This document shows, one piece after another, positions 1 to 8,818 of a stretch of DNA of 64,000 nucleotides. The notes under the pieces are model-generated. The model was not told the DNA's origin. It searched no databases and was given only the letters and a program-made list of their open reading frames with translations. The first letter of the stretch is position 1. The number at the start of each line of letters is the position of its first letter. The stretch spans positions 153,600 through 217,599 of the forward strand of contig NZ_AAMO01000009.1 of NCBI RefSeq assembly GCF_000152725.1. The letters are read 5' to 3'. Origin of the DNA: Pseudooceanicola batsensis HTCC2597. GTDB lineage: Bacteria > Pseudomonadota > Alphaproteobacteria > Rhodobacterales > Rhodobacteraceae. A program made the translations under genes and the position numbers.

Positions 1-65
1 AGCATTTCGGCCCGGGGTTCGGCAGCGACGGTGTATCCCACACCGGTAATTGGGGACGCGTATAA
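1..65 (+). CDS. C-terminal end of an unidentified protein (partial)
   Basis: The frame beginning at base 3 is open from the window edge to a TAA at 63-65 and gives a 20-residue tail rich in Gly and aromatic residues (HFGPGFGSDGVSHTGNWGRV). It has the look of a real protein end, but it is too short to assign. Another forward frame is also open here, so the call is weak. The IS21-like remnant starts about 30 bp downstream. Confidence 0.25.
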   Translation, partial: HFGPGFGSDGVSHTGNWGRV

Positions 66-96
66 ATTAAAACATAATGTTGCTTATCAGAATCCT

Positions 97-469
97 TGGT
101 GTGAACGGGGCACATTCTAAACTGGGTTGCGACAAATCCCCGACCACCTCTCGGGTCGAGCATGTCTTTCCAGGGCTCGATCTTCGGCAACGGTTTGATG
201 GCCCGCTCGTTGGTGAACTCTGTCGCACCGAACCGGATCACCTTGCGCACCGTGCGTCGCGACACCCGCAGCTCCCGGCAGATCTGCTTGACCGACTTCT
301 TGTCCTGAAAATGCGCCCAATGGATCTTTGCTACCGTCTCCACGACCAACACCCATCACCGTGCTCCCCGATAACATCGGGGGCATCAGCCAAATCAGTG
401 TAAAGGGGGGGCATTCTTGAACGCCGATCACCCCGCTACGGGGCCAATTTTGCATACCGGTTCACACCA
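97..469 (-). mobile_element. Internally deleted IS21-family element (MITE-like remnant)
   Basis: A 373-bp segment is bounded by inverted repeats of about 12 bp: tggtgtgaacgg at 97-108, and its near-complement at 458-469 (11 of 12 match). The right end carries the IS21-like leader (GCAAAATTGGCCCC... followed by a run of Cs) in front of the start of istA on the minus strand. IS21 elements are normally about 2-2.5 kb and encode IstA and IstB. Here only the first 66 or so codons of istA survive and istB is gone, so an internal deletion has joined the istA 5' end to the far terminus. I see no convincing target-site duplication. It could move only if a full-length relative supplies transposase. Confidence 0.65.
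155..352 (-). pseudogene. istA: istA transposase N-terminal fragment (IS21 family)
   Basis: A GTG at 350-352 opens a frame starting MLVVETVAKIHWAHF and continuing through KSVKQICRELRVSRRTVRKV and a PLPKIEPW segment. This is the N-terminal helix-turn-helix region of IS21-type IstA transposases. Similarity to the family stops around residue 66 (WKDMLD). The frame stays open to the left, but the residues no longer look like a transposase. The DDE catalytic core and IstB are absent, so this is a dead fragment inside the deleted element. Confidence 0.65.
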
Positions 470-631
470 GAACTCACCTACAACGTGGGGTGCAGACGCC
501 GCTTACACTCGTGCCAACTACGTCGTGTGCGGCAAGTTACCAAATTTAAGCCAGTAAACGCCACGACACCCAACCAGCAATTGCCGTCTCGTAGGCCCGC
601 CAGGGGCACTACCAAGCGTCTCGAGCCATGC

Positions 632-2185
632 TCAAGATCGCGCCCAATATGGGGCCCGCAAATCGCGTTTCAGGATCTTGCCGGCTGCGGACAGCGGTAG
701 GGCATCGGAGCGGAACTCGACGGAACGGGGGCACTTGTAGCCGGCGATGCGGCTCCTGCAATGCTCGATCAATTCCTTCTCGGTCGCAGTGCGTTCGTCG
801 CGACAGACAATGATAGCATGCACCGCCTCGCCCCAACGGTCGTCCGGGATCCCGATCACGACGGCGATGGCGACGGCCGGGTGCGCGGAAAGAGCATTCT
901 CGACCTCAGATGAGTACACGTTCTCACCTCCCGTCACGATCATGTCTTTCTTGCGGTCAACGATGTAGATGAAGCCTTCTTCGTCCATCCAGCCCACGTC
1001 ACCAGTTCGCACCCACCCGTTGACAAGGGTGGCGGCAGTTTCATCGGGCTTGCGCCAGTAGCCCGTCATCGTGTGAGGCCCGCGTACGAGGATTTCCCCG
1101 ACCTCACGGCGGGGCATCTCCCGCAGATCGTCATCCGCGATGATGACCTCCGCCATGATCCCCGCATGACCCACGGAGGTCAGTCGTGCCTCTCCATTTG
1201 CATCGGACACATGTTGCTCCATCGCAAGCTTCGAGATGTACGGGCTCAGTTCGGTCTGCCCGTAGGATTGCTGAAGGTTAACCCCGGGCAGCTTTTCCAA
1301 AGTCTCCGCGATCTGGCCTTCGGTCATTGGCGAGGCCCCATAGCTGAGAACCTTGATCGAACTGAGGTCGTAGTCCTCCAGGTCCTTGCGATCGATTATC
1401 ATGCGGATCATCGTCGGTACGAGGATCAGATGGGTCACCCCGCGGCTTTCGATCGTTTGCATCACCTCCAGCGGATCAAAGGCCCGCATGAAGACGCAGC
1501 ACCCGGCCCCGAGAGTCATCGCAAAAAGCGACAGCAGGCCGCCGACGTGAAACAAGGGCATGACCAGCAAGGAGGTGCTGCTTTCGTGCACGAGATCGCG
1601 AACGTCCGCACCAAAACCAAGGGCGCTTGACCAGAGAGCCAAGTGAGACAGCATTACGCCCTTGGACTGCCCAGTGGTTCCGCCCGTGTAACAGATCATG
1701 GCAAGGCTCTGGACCGGCCCGTAGGCGGGTTCGGCCGGATCGTTGGCGGCCACCAGGGCTTCGAGGTCGTGTACTGCCGGACCGGTCGACCCCTCCCCGG
1801 TCAAACGGATCACCACGAGATTGGGGGCCACCTCGTCGCGCAGTTTCAGGGTAACTTCCAGGAATTCGTCGTCGACGAAGATGACCTTTGGCTCACTGTC
1901 CTCAAGGCCGTAGGCGAGTTCGGCCTGCGACCATCGCGTGTTCAGCGGCACGCTGACGGCGCCGATCCACAGTGTCGAGAACACGGCCTCGAAAAAACGC
2001 GCCGAGTTATGTGCCAGAAGAGCCACTCGGTCACCCTCGGACACGCCCTGTGCAGCAAGCGCTCCGGCCAGCCGTTCAACCCGTCCCGCGACCTCTGACC
2101 AGGTTTGTATCCCCGCCCCATCAATCGTCGCAGTCCGTTTGCCGAAGACCTGTGCGGCGCGCCGGAAAGACTGGTTCAGCAACAT
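632..2185 (-). CDS. AMP-dependent acyl-CoA synthetase (class I adenylate-forming)
   Basis: This 517-residue enzyme should activate a carboxylic acid to its acyl-CoA through an acyl-AMP intermediate, in the cytoplasm. The phosphate-binding loop is YTGGTTGQSKG (166-176), the hinge and A8 region is RTGDVGWMDEEGF followed by VDRKKDMIVTGGENVY (about 395-427), and the C-terminal catalytic lysine lies in AAGKILKRDLR (about residue 503). Length fits the family. It is transcribed away from the TRAP binding-protein gene 227 bp upstream on the same strand, which suggests that the imported acid is its substrate. The set of synthetase, crotonase and long acyl-CoA dehydrogenase recalls the dmdBCD methylmercaptopropionate genes, but the synthetase is not a clear DmdB. 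Substrate unknown. Confidence 0.88.
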   Translation of the reverse strand: MLLNQSFRRAAQVFGKRTATIDGAGIQTWSEVAGRVERLAGALAAQGVSEGDRVALLAHNSARFFEAVFSTLWIGAVSVPLNTRWSQAELAYGLEDSEPKVIFVDDEFLEVTLKLRDEVAPNLVVIRLTGEGSTGPAVHDLEALVAANDPAEPAYGPVQSLAMICYTGGTTGQSKGVMLSHLALWSSALGFGADVRDLVHESSTSLLVMPLFHVGGLLSLFAMTLGAGCCVFMRAFDPLEVMQTIESRGVTHLILVPTMIRMIIDRKDLEDYDLSSIKVLSYGASPMTEGQIAETLEKLPGVNLQQSYGQTELSPYISKLAMEQHVSDANGEARLTSVGHAGIMAEVIIADDDLREMPRREVGEILVRGPHTMTGYWRKPDETAATLVNGWVRTGDVGWMDEEGFIYIVDRKKDMIVTGGENVYSSEVENALSAHPAVAIAVVIGIPDDRWGEAVHAIIVCRDERTATEKELIEHCRSRIAGYKCPRSVEFRSDALPLSAAGKILKRDLRAPYWARS

Positions 2186-2412
2186 CTATGTCTACCCTTT
2201 CTTGGTTCCCAAAGAGATACCGGCCCGCGCCATCGGCGGTGTTGCAACATCATAAGGGCCACGCACATGGCCCCGGAAATAGGGACTGCTTCCAAAGGTA
2301 CGAAAGAGCCCGGTCGATTGCGAACATGGAACATCTGCGATGGAAAAGTGCTCCGGATCGGCACCTCTGAAAGTGCGTCCTCCGGAGCGACACTTGTCAA
2401 GATTTGCTCTGG

Positions 2413-3549
2413 CTACTGGCCATAGCTGGAGACGTCCACCTTCGAGGCCACTTCGGTCCAGTAGACCTCTGCCAACTCCTCTGCGTTCTCCGCGCCCTTC
2501 GTAAGGTCGGTCCATTTCCGCATGAGCTCGGTCAGCTTCTCCGCCGCCGCCTCGCCGGTCTGGATCCCGAACCGGTCGCGATAGATGCTGGCGATGGCCT
2601 GCATATCCTGCTGGACGAATTCCCGGTTCATTTCGATCAGCTCGTCGGAGGCGAGACCGTAGGTGCTTCCTTTCTCCAGCGCGCGCTCGCGGCCTTCACG
2701 CGCTTCGTCGATGTAGACCCATATGATGTCGGCCATGAGGCGGGTATTCGCCCGCAGCAAGTCGGCGCGGTCATCGTCCGTAAGGGCGGACCAGCTATCC
2801 TTGTTCATGGTCACGGGGGCCACGTAGAGCGCCCCCGGCAGGCCGAGGTACAGATGGTCGACAATATCGACGATACCGAAGTTGACAAAGTCGGCCGTGT
2901 TGCCCGCATTACAGTCGACCACACCCTGATTGAGGCCTTCGAGTGTCTCGTTCACGGACATCGAGACCGGCACGGCGCCGAAATGCTCGGCCCAACGCGA
3001 CCAGTAAGCCCCGGCGACACGGATGCGCTTGCCCTTGAGATCGGCGGCGGTCTCCAGCGGCGTCATGCATTGCAGAGCGTAGGTGGTGGAGGCGAAAGCC
3101 CCCAGATAGATTTGATTCTGCTCCTCGACTTCTGCGCGGCAGTCAGCACAGTTCAGCATGATGTATTCCATCATCGCCCCGGCATATGCCAACTGGCTGC
3201 GATCACCCGCGAACTCGTCAAGCTCCACGATCTCGGAATATTCGTTCAACATGTTGAAGTTGGGATACTCGGACGGAAAATAGGCCGTGATGTTCACGGC
3301 AAGGTCGGCGATCCCGTCGCGCACACCCGCGTTGATCTCTGCGAAGTTCAGCAGCGACAAAGGGTAGACCTTCATCGTCACGTCACCGCCGCTGATCTCC
3401 TCGACACGTTCGGCAAAACTTTCGACCATCGCCGTTGGCGCCGAGTTCGGCGGCCATCCCGATGCAAATCTCAGTTCCGTCGCCGCCGCTGAATTGGCCA
3501 TGGCAAGTGCGGCTGCGCCGACAAGCGCTGTTCCGAGCAAGTGGTTCAT
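2413..3549 (-). CDS. TRAP transporter substrate-binding protein, DctP family (orphan)
   Basis: Periplasmic solute receptor of a TRAP transporter, 378 residues. Start chosen at 3549 because a clear GGGAGGA Shine-Dalgarno precedes that ATG and the protein then opens with a signal peptide ending near ANSAAA (about residue 23); a longer in-frame start at 3705 is unlikely. Arg177 lies in the KRIRVAG segment where DctP proteins bind the ligand carboxylate. Four cysteines (134, 137, 161, 213; the first two as CADC) are unusual for the family. It aligns without gaps over about 220 residues to the DctP of the second TRAP operon at 23691-24827, including all four cysteines. No membrane subunits are adjacent, so it may share DctQ/DctM at 21776-23612. 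Confidence 0.9.
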   Translation of the reverse strand: MNHLLGTALVGAAALAMANSAAATELRFASGWPPNSAPTAMVESFAERVEEISGGDVTMKVYPLSLLNFAEINAGVRDGIADLAVNITAYFPSEYPNFNMLNEYSEIVELDEFAGDRSQLAYAGAMMEYIMLNCADCRAEVEEQNQIYLGAFASTTYALQCMTPLETAADLKGKRIRVAGAYWSRWAEHFGAVPVSMSVNETLEGLNQGVVDCNAGNTADFVNFGIVDIVDHLYLGLPGALYVAPVTMNKDSWSALTDDDRADLLRANTRLMADIIWVYIDEAREGRERALEKGSTYGLASDELIEMNREFVQQDMQAIASIYRDRFGIQTGEAAAEKLTELMRKWTDLTKGAENAEELAEVYWTEVASKVDVSSYGQ

Positions 3550-3991
3550 CTTTCTCTTTCCTCCCTTGAGGCCTGGAGACGCTCCAGGCGTATCGGCCGT
3601 TACCAAGTCGCATGAGCAGACCCACTCGCCCGCTCCCTCCACAATCGCAGGAACGCGCGCCGCCTCTCTCGCCATTGAATCCGATCCGAAGCCCGGTTGC
3701 GCCACGCCTCCCGTGACCGAGAAACAACAGAAACCCGACCCCCACGACCGCCGGACCCTGGCCTTCTGCTTGATCGGTACAGATTCCTAATTTTTTGTAT
3801 CTACCTGCCACATACCTCGTATTTTAAGGCAAAATTATCATGGACGATTTCGCAAAGATCAGTCAATAGTGTTTTCCGTTCACGGTGGTTCGTTCGCCCC
3901 AGGAGGTTGGGCCGGGCCGCTTCGCGCCATGGATATCCCGCACCTGCAGGGAACCGCTTTCGGGCCAGATGACACACACAGGGAGACGAAA
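3550..3991. promoter_or_regulatory. Divergent intergenic region between TRAP receptor and crotonase genes
   Basis: 442 bp without a supported gene, between dctP-like (leftward) and the enoyl-CoA hydratase (rightward). A distinctly AT-rich patch at about 3785-3860 stands out from the GC-rich surroundings and is the best place for the promoters. I could not assign -35/-10 pairs or a convincing operator palindrome. Confidence 0.5.
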
Positions 3992-4822
3992 ATGACCTAC
4001 GAAACACTGCTTGCCGAATTCGACGCCGGCATCACCACCGTGACGCTGAATCGGCCCGAGAAGATGAATGCGATGTCCCCCACCCTGCTGGCGGAATTGA
4101 AGGATGTCCTGTCCTCGGCCGCGGAGGACGATCAGGTGGCCGTGGTCGTACTGCGCAGCACCGGAAAGGTATTCTGCGCCGGATACGATCTGAGCCCGGA
4201 CGACTGGATCATCTCGCAGTTCCCGGCGGAATTCGAAGGCGGCGTCGATCTCCAGAAGGACCGCGAGGATATTGTGCAACTCCTGAAGTACTGGCTGGGG
4301 ATGCGGAAGTTTCCCAAGCCTATCGTGGCGGCGGTACAAGGCCCGGCGCTGTCCGGCGCGGGTGAACTTCTTGCGATGTGCGATATCGTGATAGCCAGCG
4401 AAGAGGCCCGCTTCGGTCACCCCGCCGGACGCGACCTCGGAATTCCGCCGACCGTCTTCCTTTGGCCGCTGCTCATCGGCATGCGCAAGACGAAGGAGCT
4501 TCTCTACACCGCGAAACTGATTGACGCGGCAGAGGCAGGGAAGCTCGGCCTCGTCAACGAGGTTGTGGCCGGAGAAGAGTTGGAAGCACGCGTTCGGAGC
4601 ATGGCAGAGGATATCGCCCGCACACCGGTGAACCATCTGAAGATACTGAAAGAGGCGGCCGACAACTGGTACGACAACATGGGCCTCGAAACCTCGTCAC
4701 GGCAGGCCGCGGATCTCGATGCCGTGTTTCACCAGAGCCCCACGTTCAACGCATTCTTCAAGCTGGTCGGAGAAAAGGGCATGAAAGCCGCCCTCGATGA
4801 ACGCCGCCGCCTCTTCGGCTGA
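3992..4822 (+). CDS. Enoyl-CoA hydratase/isomerase family protein (crotonase)
   Basis: Crotonase-fold enzyme of 276 residues acting on an acyl-CoA thioester. The first oxyanion-hole segment is FCAGYDLSPDD (about 56-66) and the second is GPALSGAGELLAMCD. An acidic spacer of about 25 residues (ISQFPAEFEGG and following) separates them, which suggests a modified active-site lid. Start at 3992 follows a GGGAGA ribosome-binding site; an upstream in-frame ATG at 3869 lacks one. It is followed 29 bp later by the long acyl-CoA dehydrogenase, so the two form a unit. Whether it hydrates, isomerises or hydrolyses cannot be read from sequence. A DmdD-like role is possible given the neighbour but unproven. 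Confidence 0.85.
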   Translation: MTYETLLAEFDAGITTVTLNRPEKMNAMSPTLLAELKDVLSSAAEDDQVAVVVLRSTGKVFCAGYDLSPDDWIISQFPAEFEGGVDLQKDREDIVQLLKYWLGMRKFPKPIVAAVQGPALSGAGELLAMCDIVIASEEARFGHPAGRDLGIPPTVFLWPLLIGMRKTKELLYTAKLIDAAEAGKLGLVNEVVAGEELEARVRSMAEDIARTPVNHLKILKEAADNWYDNMGLETSSRQAADLDAVFHQSPTFNAFFKLVGEKGMKAALDERRRLFG

Positions 4823-4851
4823 ATTTATTGCTCCCGACAGGATGTATCTAC

Positions 4852-6636
4852 ATGGCTACCTTTGATCGCGCCGACCTTCTGTTCCAGCTCTTCGAAGTCT
4901 CCGACCTCGGAAAGCTGATGAACTCCGCCTCTTTTGCGCATATCGACCGGGACGTCGTCGAGGGCGTGATCGACACCGCCTCCCGTCTCGCCGCCTCGCA
5001 TTTCGAACCTTACGCCAGGCTCGGTGACGAGAATGAGCCGACGTATGAAAGCGGCACGGTTCAAATGATCCCGGAGACCGGAGAGGCGGTCAGAGCCTTC
5101 GCCGATGCCGGTTTCATCGCTGCCCCGTTCGGAGAGGAGTTCGGCGGCCCCAAATTGCCGGAAACCGTTGTCCAGGCCCTCTACTTCATCTTTGCAACGG
5201 CCAATATCGCCTTCCAGGGCTACGGGATGCTCACCGCCGCCGCGGCGCGGATGCTTGCGACTTTCGGCGACGATGACATCAAGGCACGCTATCTCTCTCC
5301 GATGCTGGAGGGCCGGTTCCTCGGCACGATGTGCCTGTCAGAGCCGCAGGCAGGCTCTTCGCTGTCGGATATCACCACCCAGGCGCGTCGTCGGGAGGAT
5401 GGCACATACAGCATTTCCGGCCGCAAGATGTGGATTTCCTGCGGAGATCACAACATTTCCGAGAACATCATACACTTGGTGCTGGCAAAACTGCCCGACA
5501 GCCCTCCGGGCGTGAAAGGCATATCGCTGTTCGTGGTTCCGAAATACCGGGTCGACGCCGACGGTCAGATCGGGGTGCAGAACGATGTCGCACTCGCCGG
5601 GCTGAACCACAAGATGGGTTACAAGGCGACGACCAACTGCGCCCTGAATTTCGGCGAAAACGGTGACTGCATCGGCTATCTGATCGGCAAGGAGCATCAG
5701 GGGCTGCGCTACATGTTCCAGATGATGAATGAGGCTCGGATAGCGGTCGGGGTGGGGGCGACCGCGCTTGGCCAGTGCGGTTTCCAAGCCTCTCTTGCCT
5801 ATGCGCGGGAACGGCCGCAGGGCCGGCATCCGGACAACAAGGACGCCACGAAGCCGCAGGTCCTGCTGACCGACCACGCAGATATCCGTCGCCTGCTGCT
5901 GGCGCAGAAGGCGGCCGTAGAGGGCGCCCTCGCCCTCTGTCTCTACTGCGCCTCGCTGGTCGACCTGGCTGCCTCCACTTCCGAAGAGGACGAAAGACAC
6001 GAAGCCGAGCTGCTGCTCGAAATGTTGACCCCGATCACCAAGTCCTGGCCGTCGGAATTCTGCCTCGAGGCCAACAAGCACGCGCTCCAAGTACTGGGGG
6101 GCGCGGGATACACGCGGGACTATCCGATAGAGCGGTGCTATCGCGACAATCGCCTGAATCCGATCCACGAAGGCACGCACGGCATCCAGGGACTGGATTT
6201 CCTTGGCCGGAAGGTCCTGATGCAGGACTCGGCGGGCGTGAAGCTTCTCGTCGAAAGGATCCGAACCGATATGGCGGCCGCCAACCGGACTGTCAGTCCG
6301 GACCTGATAGAATCCCTCGACGAGGCGCTGGAGAGGTTCGAGGTTGTCACGCGGTCACTGACAGAGGAGGTTGCGAGAGACAGACGCGCCGGATTGGCCA
6401 ATGCCACCCTGTTCCTGGATTTTGCAGGTCACCTGGTGCTCGCGTGGATGCATTTGCGCATACTTCGGGCGGCGCAGGAACGCGAAGCGCGCGATGGTCC
6501 CAGTGATTTCACTACGGGAAAGAAGCAATCCGCGACCTATTTCTTCAAGCGCGAACTTGTGCGCACGAAGGTCTGGGCCGAAACGCTTCTGGACAATGAC
6601 CTCACTGCCTATGAGGCGGATGCAGCCTGCCTCTAG
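4852..6636 (+). CDS. Long-chain-type acyl-CoA dehydrogenase (DmdC/AidB-like long form)
   Basis: Flavoprotein of 594 residues, about 200 longer than short acyl-CoA dehydrogenases, as in the DmdC and AidB-like long subfamily. The N-terminal helical domain and FAD/substrate core contain CLSEPQAGSSLSD (about 165-178) and a KMWISCGDHNIS segment. The catalytic glutamate region reads NPIHEGTHGIQG (around residue 440), followed by an extra helical C-terminal domain. The ATG at 4852 has a GACAGGA site upstream, whereas the ATG at 4828 has none. It should oxidise an acyl-CoA to the 2,3-enoyl-CoA, then handled by the crotonase encoded just upstream. DmdC (3-methylmercaptopropionyl-CoA dehydrogenase) is the best-known relative, but substrate assignment needs phylogeny. 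Confidence 0.85.
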   Translation: MATFDRADLLFQLFEVSDLGKLMNSASFAHIDRDVVEGVIDTASRLAASHFEPYARLGDENEPTYESGTVQMIPETGEAVRAFADAGFIAAPFGEEFGGPKLPETVVQALYFIFATANIAFQGYGMLTAAAARMLATFGDDDIKARYLSPMLEGRFLGTMCLSEPQAGSSLSDITTQARRREDGTYSISGRKMWISCGDHNISENIIHLVLAKLPDSPPGVKGISLFVVPKYRVDADGQIGVQNDVALAGLNHKMGYKATTNCALNFGENGDCIGYLIGKEHQGLRYMFQMMNEARIAVGVGATALGQCGFQASLAYARERPQGRHPDNKDATKPQVLLTDHADIRRLLLAQKAAVEGALALCLYCASLVDLAASTSEEDERHEAELLLEMLTPITKSWPSEFCLEANKHALQVLGGAGYTRDYPIERCYRDNRLNPIHEGTHGIQGLDFLGRKVLMQDSAGVKLLVERIRTDMAAANRTVSPDLIESLDEALERFEVVTRSLTEEVARDRRAGLANATLFLDFAGHLVLAWMHLRILRAAQEREARDGPSDFTTGKKQSATYFFKRELVRTKVWAETLLDNDLTAYEADAACL

Positions 6637-6676
6637 CATCGGATTTGGCGTCGGCCGGGCACGACCGACGCTTTTA

Positions 6677-7876
6677 TCACTCCTCGCAAGCGCCTCTCAG
6701 ATCCGCCAGTGCCATCGCAAAATGTCCTCGGGCCCTGGCGATTTCGCCCACGCTGCTGGCAGTAGAGATCGCACGCAGTAGTTTGCCGAGGAAGAGAGCC
6801 TGCAGCTGCATCGCCGCAAAGGTATTCGGCGGCTGATCGGTCATCTGTCCAAGTGTCCTGCCCCATGACTCCTGTTGATCCGACAGGGCCTTGAGCACCG
6901 GCGGTCGCAACGCGCTCCGCTCCGCCGAGCGCACCCAGACGGAATAGAACGCCAGGTTCTCTTCGTTGTGTACCATGGCCTCGGAGAAAAATATCGCAGT
7001 CGTGAGATCCGCCAGAACGTCGGGGTCCATCCGATCCGCGTGGAACTCCTTGAAGGCGTCGCGGTATCGGGTCTTGGCGCGCCGGAACAGCGCCAACTGC
7101 GCCGCCTCCATCAGCGATTCGACTGTCGGGAAATGGTAGCTCGGCGCGCCTCTGGAAAGCCCGGCGCTCTGAGACACCGCCTGGTAGGTCACTGCACTCG
7201 GCCCCTCTCGCACGAGAAGATCGATCGCCACGTTGATCAGATCGCGCTTGGTCCCCCTGGGTTCGCTGCCGGGGTCATCGTTGTCGTCCTCGCGTACGAG
7301 CCCATGTTCGCTCAACTTGCTCTCCCCGGCCAGGATGCGCCGTGCCTCCTCCCGGGTCGGCGCCAAGGGATGAAGCATGAAGAGCAGCCCAACCGCGCGA
7401 TCCACCGTTGGCGTGATGCACCGCGGGCGGGTCGATGTCTCCAGCATGTCACCGATCGCCTGCCAGATCCGGTCGGCCTCGTCATACCAATCCCGGGCCA
7501 GCTCGCGGCCACTGGAGCTGCGCGCGCCGAGGAGGATGAGTTCGCACCAAGCAATGGAGTGATCCCGATCTCGGGTCAGCCCGTTGAGGACCACCTGCAT
7601 CACCAGATCGTCGAGCGTGGAGATCCCGGTCCTCTCGCCGTCGCGCATCCGCTGCATCAAACGCGTCAGGTCCGAAAGATAGCCCTCCATCGTCCGCGCC
7701 GAGAGCCCCTCGATAATGGCGTCCTTCGTCGCGAAGTACCGGGTGGTTGCAGCCAGACTGACGCCCGCCGCGCTCGCCACAGACCTGTGCGTGACCGCCG
7801 CAGGACCATTGTCCACAAGAACCCGAACCAAGCCATCCAGGATCTTGTTTCTCGTCCGCCTCGCGCGTTCCTGCAT
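6677..7876 (-). CDS. Single-chain tandem TetR-family regulator (two HTH domains)
   Basis: 399 residues, about twice a TetR repressor. Two DNA-binding heads are visible: residues 29-51 (VTHRSVASAAGVSLAATTRYF) and 229-253 (VTYQAVSQSAGLSRGAPSYHF). Each is followed by a helical ligand-binding-size region, with an acidic linker at about 190-208 (REDDNDDPGSEPRG). Normal TetR proteins dimerise; here both halves are in one polypeptide. Start at 7876 chosen because GGAGGG sits 5 bases upstream; the ATG at 7888 overlaps that signal. It is convergent with the acyl-CoA dehydrogenase (gap 40 bp) and divergent from the TetR/RND operon. The likely target is the flanking CoA-catabolic set or itself (inference). 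Frame and composition look uniform, so this is not a frameshift artefact. Confidence 0.85.
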   Translation of the reverse strand: MQERARRTRNKILDGLVRVLVDNGPAAVTHRSVASAAGVSLAATTRYFATKDAIIEGLSARTMEGYLSDLTRLMQRMRDGERTGISTLDDLVMQVVLNGLTRDRDHSIAWCELILLGARSSSGRELARDWYDEADRIWQAIGDMLETSTRPRCITPTVDRAVGLLFMLHPLAPTREEARRILAGESKLSEHGLVREDDNDDPGSEPRGTKRDLINVAIDLLVREGPSAVTYQAVSQSAGLSRGAPSYHFPTVESLMEAAQLALFRRAKTRYRDAFKEFHADRMDPDVLADLTTAIFFSEAMVHNEENLAFYSVWVRSAERSALRPPVLKALSDQQESWGRTLGQMTDQPPNTFAAMQLQALFLGKLLRAISTASSVGEIARARGHFAMALADLRGACEE

Positions 7877-8230
7877 CCAGCCCTCCATGTGTGCCAAGCC
7901 AGTGGTATCGCAACGACCAGGGGCAGGAAACGTATTTCGGGAGCGGCTGGCCGAGGAGTTATGGATCCGTACCGGTTTTCGGTGCAAACAATTGTGGGCT
8001 CCCAAACCACCTGCTGCGGGATCCGTTGCAGATGGCAGAGACCCTGGAGCCGTGCCCGCGTCGCGGCCAGCCCGTCGAATCCGAAGCGCGAGATCGTGAC
8101 CCTCCACGAGGCGAGAAGCTTGACCCCGGCGAGCAGCTGCGACGGAGAAGCCTTCAGGTTTGGGCATTCTCAAGTTGACAAATTTCGTTCGAATGTCCAA
8201 GGAGAGTAAACTTGTATTCAGGCGCTCCGG
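7877..8230. promoter_or_regulatory. Divergent region between the two TetR-family genes
   Basis: 354 bp with no convincing gene. A TTGACA at 8175-8180 could be a -35 for the rightward TetR/RND operon, and GGAGAG at 8201-8206 lies too far (about 25 nt) from the ATG at 8231 to be its ribosome-binding site. No clear operator palindrome was found by eye. Confidence 0.45.
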
Positions 8231-8803
8231 ATGAATGAAACCGAACAGGCATTACTCGACGCCGCTTTGCGTGTGTTTTCTCGCTATGGAGTGAAGCGCA
8301 GCAGTATGAGCGATCTCTGCGAAGAGGCCGGGGTCTCGCGACAGACCTTCTACAACAATTTCCGTAACAAGGACGACATCCTCCGGGCGCTCATCAGAAG
8401 CTTTTCGGAGCGCGCGCTTGCAGGGATCGAGGCAGGTCGGGGGCCGCACGATACCCTCGGCGATCTACTGGACCTGGTCTTCGAGCAGACTGTCGTCGCG
8501 GGTTTTGACATGGTCACCGCGATGCCCAACTCCGAAGATTTCGTCGATGGTGTCCATGCCAGCAGCAAGGAAGGAATGGACGCCGCGCATGAACGGTTCC
8601 GCGGGGTGATCGAAGATATCCTCTCGCCATATGCCCCGGCGCTGAACGAAGCGGGGATTGATGTGACCGCGCTATCGGATTTCGTGCAGCGCGCGTCCAA
8701 GGCGGCAGGTCTGAATGCATGCGATCGCGACCACCTTTTCACCCAACTCGCCACGTTGCGTCAGCTCTGCCTCGTCGCAGCTGGGCAGCCGACCAGGCGC
8801 TAA
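8231..8803 (+). CDS. TetR/AcrR-family transcriptional regulator
   Basis: 190-residue repressor-type protein with an N-terminal helix-turn-helix (about residues 17-45, including GVSRQTFYNNFRNKDDILRAL) and a helical C-terminal ligand domain. It is the first gene of an operon with an RND adaptor (15 bp downstream) and pump, the usual arrangement for a local repressor that is released when a pump substrate binds. No strong Shine-Dalgarno precedes the ATG at 8231. Ligand unknown. Confidence 0.85.
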   Translation: MNETEQALLDAALRVFSRYGVKRSSMSDLCEEAGVSRQTFYNNFRNKDDILRALIRSFSERALAGIEAGRGPHDTLGDLLDLVFEQTVVAGFDMVTAMPNSEDFVDGVHASSKEGMDAAHERFRGVIEDILSPYAPALNEAGIDVTALSDFVQRASKAAGLNACDRDHLFTQLATLRQLCLVAAGQPTRR

Positions 8804-8818
8804 ACAAGGATTATCGAA

